NCBI RefSeq assembly: GCF_020497125.1
Contig: NC_059072.1
Span: 302,826,781 to 302,890,780, forward strand
Direction: 5' to 3'
DNA length: 64,000 nucleotides
Source: Mauremys mutica
Taxonomy: Eukaryota; Chordata; Testudines; Geoemydidae
Part shown: in pieces, positions 57,206-64,000 of the stretch
How the letters are laid out: the number at the start of each line of letters is the position of its first letter
How positions within the stretch are numbered: the stretch's first letter is position 1
Notes under the pieces: generated by a model
Databases searched by the model: none
Told to the model about the DNA's origin: nothing
What the model saw: only the letters and a program-made list of their open reading frames with translations
Program-made: the position numbers and the translations under genes

Positions 57206-58437
57206 TATTACATGAGGCTGAAACTAAGTTATTTCTTTTAAAACTCTATTTTGTGAAAAAAATACAATTGCTTTAATTCACGATCATGCCAGAATTATTC
57301 TTTACTAGATTTAGGACTCCCTGAAAAATAACTCCCCCACCCCCCCAAAATAAATAATAATAATAAAAAAACCTGTCCTTTCACCAGTGGCGCACTGTTT
57401 AATATACAGCACTGTGTGTGTGTGTCAAAATCCCTGCTGTGTGAATGAAAAAATGATCCCGCAAAATAGTGATCCTCAAGCCTTATTCTATCACTTTCAA
57501 TACCCGCAATCAACAGAGTGAATGAAAAATATAATGGATTTCAAAGCTCTTGACAACCCTGTTGACAGACTTCCCTGTTTATCTTCCCTTTCCCTATCCC
57601 CTTTGATACTCTCCCCATCCTTATATTTGAGACCAGAGCGTCATATCCCTGCCTTTCTATAGCAGACTCCTCTCCCTTATCCATATTGTAATCCAAACAA
57701 CCAGATTTCAATTATCCAATTGACTCATTTCCTCTCCCTTCATCCATCCTCACTCAAACATGCTTTTCTCCAGGTCTGTTCTCTGAATGTAACTCCTCCA
57801 TTATCCACAAGTGTATAATGGATTTCACCTTGCACATCTTCTCTGTTTCCTTTCTTAGCAAAATCTTAGGGGAAAGAAATCTTTATTTCTCTTTCCTAAT
57901 TTTTTTCTTTACTTTAGGGTGGCATTTGTTATCATCGACCATGATTTTTTTTTCTCCATCACCTGAAGTAGCCTTCAGAACCTTGTACTCCTCATTTCCT
58001 TTCTACAGATCTAGCCATTCCCGTTTTATGACTGACACTCGTCTGCTTCTAGAGCTAGGCAGTATAGTATAGCCCTGGGTACCCCTGAGTAGAGATGGGA
58101 AGCATTCTGTGAATTTTTTTATGAACAATGCAGGAAAAAAATACTTTACAGACAACAGGCATGGACAGTTTATCAGAACTAGAATATAAGCTTTTTGTAA
58201 CCATAGATAAAAAGGAAAGCGGTTCCATGCACATTGGCTACCATGTACATTCAGAATGTTTGTATCACATTTTCACTATCCAAAAAAACAACCAACCCAA
58301 CAACAACAAAAAAACAACAACCCAATCAACCAGTTGTAGTGGGGTTTGAAAGAGCATGAATGTAGAATTAAAAGACTTGTTATACAAATGAGTGAGCTAG
58401 TAAATGAATGCACTGGGTATGGATACACGGGAAAGGC
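57206..58437. other. No gene; simple repeats
   Basis: A (TAA)n-like run near 57350, (TG)n at about 57411-57425, and an AAC-rich run at about 58281-58322. No recognised gene. Confidence 0.45.
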
Positions 58438-58618
58438 TAAGGGCTTATCTACACAAGGAAGTTAGTGCACACTAAGCTAGGGTGTGAATTTAAAGTGCAC
58501 TAGCTACTCCCCACTAACTCTTACTGTGCTCTGAAAGTGCCCTTGGGTGGTTTAGCATAGGACACTTCCAAAGCACATTAAGCTAATGCACACCAAGGCA
58601 CTCTTTAGTGAGCAATAA

Positions 58619-58996
58619 GGGTGTGCGTACACAGCAAAGAACTACCGGCGGCTGGCCCAGGCCAGCCAACTCAGGCTTACGGGGCTCGGGCTGCAGGGCT
58701 GTTTCGTTGCTGCGTAGACTTCTGGGCTCAAGCTCTGGGAGCCTCCCACCCAACCTAGAGTAGAGTTGCCAGTTTTGGTTGGACATATTCTTGGAGGCTT
58801 CATCACATGACATAATCTTTAATTAAAGATTAATCTTTAATTCCTGGAGGGTTGGCAACCCTATCCAAGAGCCTGGGCTCCAGCCTGAGCCCAGAAATCT
58901 ATGCAGCAATGAAACAGCCCCGCAGCTGAGCCCCCTGAGCCCACGTCGGCAGGCAGAGGCCAGCTGTGGGTTTTTCTTTGCTGTGCAGACAAACCC
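58619..58996. mobile_element. Middle MITE of the nest
   Basis: Ends GGGTGTGCGTACACAGCAAAG and CTTTGCTGTGCAGACAAACCC. Flanks TAA and AAA (2 of 3). Same family as 60899 and 30794 (GGCTGGCCCAGGCCAGCC interior). It contains the 58761 element. Confidence 0.75.
58761..58863. mobile_element. Inner hAT-like MITE of the nest
   Basis: Ends TAGAGTTGCCAGTTTTGG and GGGTTGGCAACCCTA with the same TCTTTAATTAAAGA core as 14194. Flanks CCTAGAG and CCAAGAG are similar, which fits an eroded 8-bp duplication. Confidence 0.75.
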
Positions 58997-59085
58997 AAAG
59001 AGTGTCCACACTGGGAATTAGTGCAGAGTAGTAGCTAGTGCACACCAGCTATTGCAGGCTTTTTTCCTGTGTAGACAAGCCCTAA

Positions 59086-60029
59086 ATAGTACGATTGTGC
59101 TCAACAACACTGATGTAATCAAGGCTGGATCTTCATCATAAACCTTGTTATGCCATGGTTTAGAATTTGGCCTTAAACATACACTACAAACTAACGCTTG
59201 GCACAGAAGACTTCAGCCTGGGAATACTTTCTTGTCACAAACAAATTAAATCTGGGCCATCTGTATGTGGCTCGGAGTGCAAAAGACATTTTTAATGCTT
59301 CTTATAATAGAAAATGGCTTTGATTTAAAAAAATATGAAACTTGGCAAGGGGTAAATCCATAGAACTGCATACTACAATCACTTTTGGAATTCTGAAGGG
59401 AAAAAACAAACATGAATTTGACTTAGCAACTTTATCCCTTTTAAAATACACTTTAATTTCACAACAGTAAATACAGTCCTTCCTATATCCATGAGACTTT
59501 CAAAGTTTTCCAAATTCTCCAGTGGAGGTTTAGAACAGAATTTTACACACGGTTTAGCATACTGTATTGATGTGTTCCTGACACGCACAGATGAATGGAA
59601 GCAATGGTGCCTAGGACTGGTGATCCTGAAAACCTCATACCGCGGTTTCTGCACTCCTAACAGTCAAATCAAGTTACAACCCATGTATAATGGGCTTAAA
59701 GAAAAGTTATACTGTGGAATGTCTTCATGTGGTTTCATATTTATTGTCTTTCAATGACTTCATATACAATGTGCTCAGTTTACAAATAAAAAGATTTTTT
59801 TGTCTCCTAACTTCCAACTCTGCAAACTCAAACGTGGATCCAAAAATGGGATGGATTTTTTCTTCCTTCCACATTATCATCATCAGCAAATCAGGCCATC
59901 GTCTGCACATCTACTATCCCACTGTCTTCAAGTCTACCCTCAGTGACATCTGTACAGCCCCATTGCCTTCAGTGTGTTTGCCCAGATGTAACTGCTTGAA
60001 ATATAGTAAACTGCTTCTGGTGCACAAGA
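59086..60029. other. No gene recognised
   Basis: Unique-looking sequence; overlapping open frames with no motifs. Confidence 0.4.
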
Positions 60030-60218
60030 AAAACATAAAAATATAAGAACAGCCATACTGGGTGAGACCAAAGGTTCATCTAGCCCAGTATCCTGTCTTC
60101 TGACCATGCCCAATGGCAGCTGCCCCAGGGGGAATGAACAGAACAGGTAATCATCAAGTGATCCATCCCCTGTTGCCCATTCCCCGTTTCTGGCAAACAG
60201 AGTCAAACAAACAGAGGA
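60030..60218 (-). mobile_element. CR1 3' tail fragment
   Basis: Reverse complement of a CR1 3' end: ATAAGAACAGCCATACTGGG, CATCTAGCCCAGTATCCTG, then AATGAACAGAACAGGTAATC and GATCCATCCCCTGTTGCCC. 5'-truncated to about 190 bp. Confidence 0.8.
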
Positions 60219-60895
60219 TGGGGTCATTTGGCTTTATATCACAAGCTAATATGAAGATAAATGGAAACCTTTAAGTTTTTATTTTAAAGTTATATTTCTC
60301 TTCTCCAATAACACATTTCTGTCACATATGGGACATGTATTGCTTTATTCTTGCTTATTTTATTTTTGAAAAATAAAGAAACAGAGCCTAGCCTTTGTGA
60401 TTTGTTAAGGAGAGATGGAGTACACACAAGGTAATCAGACTGCAGAACATTCCCTTTCTTCGTAATGAATTTCCAAGTCCTATGCCATTAAAATTATAGT
60501 ACCTTCCATAGCAGGAACTCCTGTTATTATTTATTCCTTTTATTGTGCACACTACTTAGCATGACTCCTAAAAGGTTTGATAGCACAAAGGCAAAATAGG
60601 CTGGACTGAAAGAGTTGGTGAAAAGTCAGCAACTTCTGCTTGGACTAGTATGGTAACTATCTTCACTGCTTCAAGGACATAAGGGACCCAAAAATATAAG
60701 TTATAAGTTGTTTAAGGTGATGAACAGCCCTTGCCTGGATTCTGGGTCCTGGGTGAGGTATTTTCACACCTCTAGCTGCAGCAAAAAGGAAGTGTATGTG
60801 GTATGATAATGACCTGAACCAGTGGAGCATCTTGCAAAACAAGCTCCCTTTACTTTTAAAGCAGTCAATCAATACCCAAACTCAGCATGGGCACC
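60219..60895. other. No gene recognised
   Basis: Nothing identified. Confidence 0.4.
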
Positions 60896-60898
60896 TTA

Positions 60899-61186
60899 GG
60901 TATGTCTATACTGCAATTAGACACCTGCAGCTGGCCCATGCCAGCTGACTCAGACTCACAAGGCTCAAGCTAAGGGGCTGTTTAATTGCAGTGCAGACAT
61001 TCGGGCTTGGGCTGCAGCCTGAGGTCTGCAAACGCCCCACCTCACAGGGTCCTAGAGGCCAGGCTCCAGCTTGAGCCTGAACATCTACACTGCAATTAAA
61101 CAGCCCCTCAGCCAAGCGCCATGAGCCCGAATCAGCTGGAACGGGCCAGCAGCGGGTTTTTAATTACAGCAGCATAGACATCGCCC
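60899..61186. mobile_element. Palindromic Harbinger-like MITE
   Basis: Ends GGTATGTCTATACTGCAATT and GCAGCATAGACATCGCCC. A near-perfect fold: GGGGCTGTTTAATTGCAGTG near 60976 against CACTGCAATTAAACAGCCCC near 61090. Flanks TTA and TGA (2 of 3). Confidence 0.75.
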
Positions 61187-61189
61187 TGA

Positions 61190-62747
61190 GCTTTAAATTC
61201 CACAATGTAAACCAAAACTATCTTTTGCAGGCTCAACCAAAAAGTATAGTCAGAGTTAGGCTCCTGACATGGCAGGCTTTGGGGTTAAAACAGGGGAGAT
61301 CCTTCGTTCCCGGTTCCAGATTCATCAAGAACCATCTCCTGGAGGAGGCAATCAGCTTTTTTTATGTTGCTTGCTGGGCCCTTATTGGCTTCTGTCTGCT
61401 CATGGCCTTTCCGGCTGCTAGTGGACCAATTCTTGTTGATATCATCAACAGCTGGTCCTTAATGGCCTCTGTAGGCAGCTCCTGGAGGACCTGACTGACT
61501 GCTCTTTCCCTCCCAAAGGACACTCCCTTCAGGTGTGGTGCAACAAAGCACTGGGGCCTCAGGTTGGGGGGGGATCAAACACCTGGTACACCCCTCATAG
61601 GTATAAGTAGAGCTGGTAGTGACACCCGTAGTTAAGGGTACATAACACTTCGCATGATAGTATTCTTTTCTGTTGCATTTCCCGTGGGGTCAGAGAAAGG
61701 CGATTTGCTGTCCATATGAAAGTCCACTCAATTTTGGCTGCATCATAATCCTCTGAAAATTACTGTTTGCATAGGATTGTAAGATCAAGCAGCAAATGTT
61801 TCATACGTTACACCTGCTGCAAGCATGAGCTATACAGCTCCATCCCAACCACACCAAGCATGCTCCATCTCCACATTATCCAGCCCAGGGCTGAGCAGGA
61901 CTTTTGCTACAATTGCTCCTTCTAGCTGATGTGGTGCTGAGCACCCGATCTAAGAGCATGGAGACTGTCTGTTCTGTGCTTTCAGTGACCCCTGTGCAGG
62001 AAAAAAAAGGAGGAAGCATCCTCACTTGAGAGCCGAACGAGGGAGAAGAGAAGGAGCAGGGTGAATAGGAGATGAATGAGACAGGCTAGGGAGGGACATG
62101 CTAGGAGATAGGGGAGAAGGTAGTAGGTTGCAGGAGAGAGAGGCAGAAGCGTCTGTAACTACTAGAGAACACTCCCCTCCAGAATCTGGAGCTGAACCCA
62201 GGATTCCTGAGTGATAACATTCCTCTGTTGCTAGCAAACATCTGTGAAACTCTCTGGCAAAATGTGTATCTTATCTAGTGCCTGGCCAACACAGAGGACC
62301 AACCACCTACTACTATCGCTAGTTATTCCATTAATTCAAATGGTAGAGGTCTGTGCTCTGGATCTGTGTGTCAGAGCTACTATTAACCTGTGGGGAGGTC
62401 CAATATGATTCCACATGGCGGATTTTTTTTTCTTTCAGTCAGTTTTTTAGACCTAGGAAATTACATCTTAAAAAACTACATTAAAAGAACATGAAGGTTG
62501 CAAAGTCAAGCACTCAATAATTACGAAATGCCGGAATTAAGGTAACCTTAATTAGACCCTCTTGTGCATATGTATTATGATACAGTCATTAATTACATAA
62601 TCCCAAGATATTTCCCCCTCCCCCACAGGACAACTGCTTCATTCAGTGCACAGGATGGGTTGTGCTTACTGAAAGGATCTGAGTTATGCTGTTAAAGAGG
62701 CTGTTGTCTGTCTCAATGAGGCAGGGGATTGTAGGAAGAGAAGGAAT
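61190..62747. other. No gene recognised
   Basis: Nothing identified apart from short purine-rich patches near 62040-62130. Confidence 0.4.
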
Positions 62748-63252
62748 GGGCTCGTGGTTAAGGCTGTTGAATTCCACCCTGGAGAACTTGATTCTATCGC
62801 TGCCTCTAACATAGAGTTTCTTTGAGATGCTGGGAAAAACCATAAAACAAATTTTGTACAAGTGGCCACTGCATGTTCCTCCTTTTCTGGGCATCCAACT
62901 GAACAATCACAGCTGCAACTGAAGTCAATGAGAGCTGTGCTTTGATCATACAAAGTGACACAAAAATACTAAGTACTCTGAAAAATTAGACACTAGAAGT
63001 CTCAAGTTGGACATCCAAAATTAGTTACTTTTGACAATTTTGGCCTTAAGCGCTCGGTGTCTCAATTTCCATTCTGCAAAGTGGGAATAGTATTTACTTT
63101 GTTCCATCTTTTGTCTGCCTTTTCTATGTAGATGGTTAGTTATTTAGGGCAGGGACTGCCTATTACTATGTGTTTGTATGGAGCCTAGCATCATATGTCA
63201 TGATCTCAACTGGGGCTTCTAGGCACTACTGTAATAAATAACAATAAGACAC
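62748..63252 (+). repeat. MIR/CORE-type SINE, split
   Basis: A SINE head at about 62748-62830 (GGCTCGTGGTTAAGGCTG) and a core plus tail at 63040-63252 (TCTCAATTTCCATTCTGC, GGGCAGGGACTGCC, TACTGTAATAAATAACAA) lie in the right order, separated by about 200 bp of unrelated sequence. They may be one interrupted copy or two copies. Confidence 0.55.
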
Positions 63253-64000
63253 TAGGTTTAGTATTTTTAAAGTCAAAAGTCCCAATAACTCAACTAATGA
63301 AATGAGATTACACTGGGGTACATTTGTGTCAGTGAATTTAGCATTTTCAAACTCTAACATTTCCTATTCCTTTTTTTTTCTGTTGCCCTTATCTTAGACA
63401 GATCTAGAACATTGGACATGCACAGATAAGGCCTCTAAGACTACATATTTAGACAGATACACAGATAAGAATGCATTGTTACAGTGATTTAGCAGTGCTG
63501 AGGTGTTTGGTTACACTGAGGTGCTCCTAAAGTGCTTTAGCACCACCGAGGCATCTTTAAAGCATTTATAGTTTTTTTTCCCTTTTCTTTATTAAAAAAA
63601 AGTTAAAAGAAGAAACCCAATATTAATTCAATGTTAAGGACAAAAAGTCAAGCACAGAATCCTCAGGAAATTCCAAAGTAATAGTTCTTAATACTCAGCT
63701 GCATTGAACACACGTACTATTTTCCGTTTCTCTTTTTTTCTTAATAAATGTAAATTTTAATGTTTGACTGTTTATTTTATCTATGCACAGGATGTGCAAA
63801 CTAAGCAAATTAATGTAGTGAAGCCCTTGACTTTTACAATTTCCTGAGTCCTGAGGACTTGATTTCTCATCCACAATACTCTCTCATATGTAAGAACACT
63901 CATGTAATCTTGAGGTGCTTTTAAATTTCAACTGTAAAAATAATTTAAAAAAATACAGAACACTCTATTTTGACTCCTAAATGGCAATTAAGTTATCCAG
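63253..64000. other. No gene recognised; AT-rich
   Basis: A-rich and T-rich runs (for example near 63570-63600). Nothing identified. Confidence 0.45.

Larger units (their letters stand above)
58441..59082. mobile_element. Outer Harbinger-like MITE of a three-level nest
   Basis: Ends GGGCTTATCTACACAAGG and CCTGTGTAGACAAGCCC; perfect TAA duplication (58438-58440, 59083-59085). Subterminal CTAGTGCACACCAGC mirrors the left side. It contains the element at 58619-58996. Confidence 0.85.

Noticed and set aside
1..64000. CRISPR arrays, bacterial operons, tRNA or rRNA genes
   Set aside because: Repeats present are dispersed transposons or microsatellites; no regularly spaced array, operon, tRNA cloverleaf or rRNA segment was found.

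Overview
This window looks like intergenic or deep intronic DNA of a turtle (or a close non-avian reptile). I found no convincing host exon, tRNA, rRNA or CRISPR array. Nearly everything recognisable is a transposable element or its remnant. The assignment to turtle rests on repeat content: several 5'-truncated CR1 LINEs of the sauropsid type, MIR/CORE-type SINE remnants, many hAT and PIF/Harbinger elements with their short non-autonomous derivatives (MITEs), and one solo LTR. It is an inference from family resemblance, not from a database search.

Layout. 1-1529: foldback hAT element carrying two opposed copies of the transposase dimerisation domain; its left end lies outside the window. 3.6-5.8 kb: a MITE, then a CR1 interrupted by a MITE. 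9.0-9.9 kb: older CR1 with a small opposed CR1 fragment inside. 10.0-13.25 kb: long, decayed non-CR1 non-LTR retrotransposon with endonuclease and reverse transcriptase, interrupted by a 130-bp hAT MITE. 14-17.2 kb: MITEs and SINEs. 17.84-20.07 kb: hAT element with a degenerate transposase, containing a 321-bp hAT MITE and a 949-bp solo LTR. 21.156-25.095 kb: the best preserved element, a 3.94-kb PIF/Harbinger transposon with both terminal inverted repeats (TIRs), a 3-bp target duplication (TSD), and convergent transposase and Myb/SANT-like genes. 25.4-41.3 kb: scattered MITEs, three more copies of the 0.3-kb GC-rich hAT family or its relatives, the 3' end of a second non-CR1 LINE copy, and a CR1 with a readable reverse transcriptase. 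42.2-46.6 kb: nested MITEs, a second copy of the foldback hAT, a C-rich minisatellite and a retroposed repeat with a 13-bp TSD. 48.7-61.2 kb: MITEs, some tandem and some nested three deep. 55-64 kb: MIR-type remnants, a possible LTR and a short CR1 tail.

How the parts relate. The Harbinger copy supplies a plausible partner family for many of the MITEs: their ends match a GGNTATGNCTACACT-like pattern and they carry 3-bp duplications (TAT, TTA or TAA). A separate group starting CAGGG or TAGGG carries 8-bp duplications and belongs with hAT. All coding remnants seen are broken by stops or frameshifts, so nothing here looks capable of autonomous movement as it stands.
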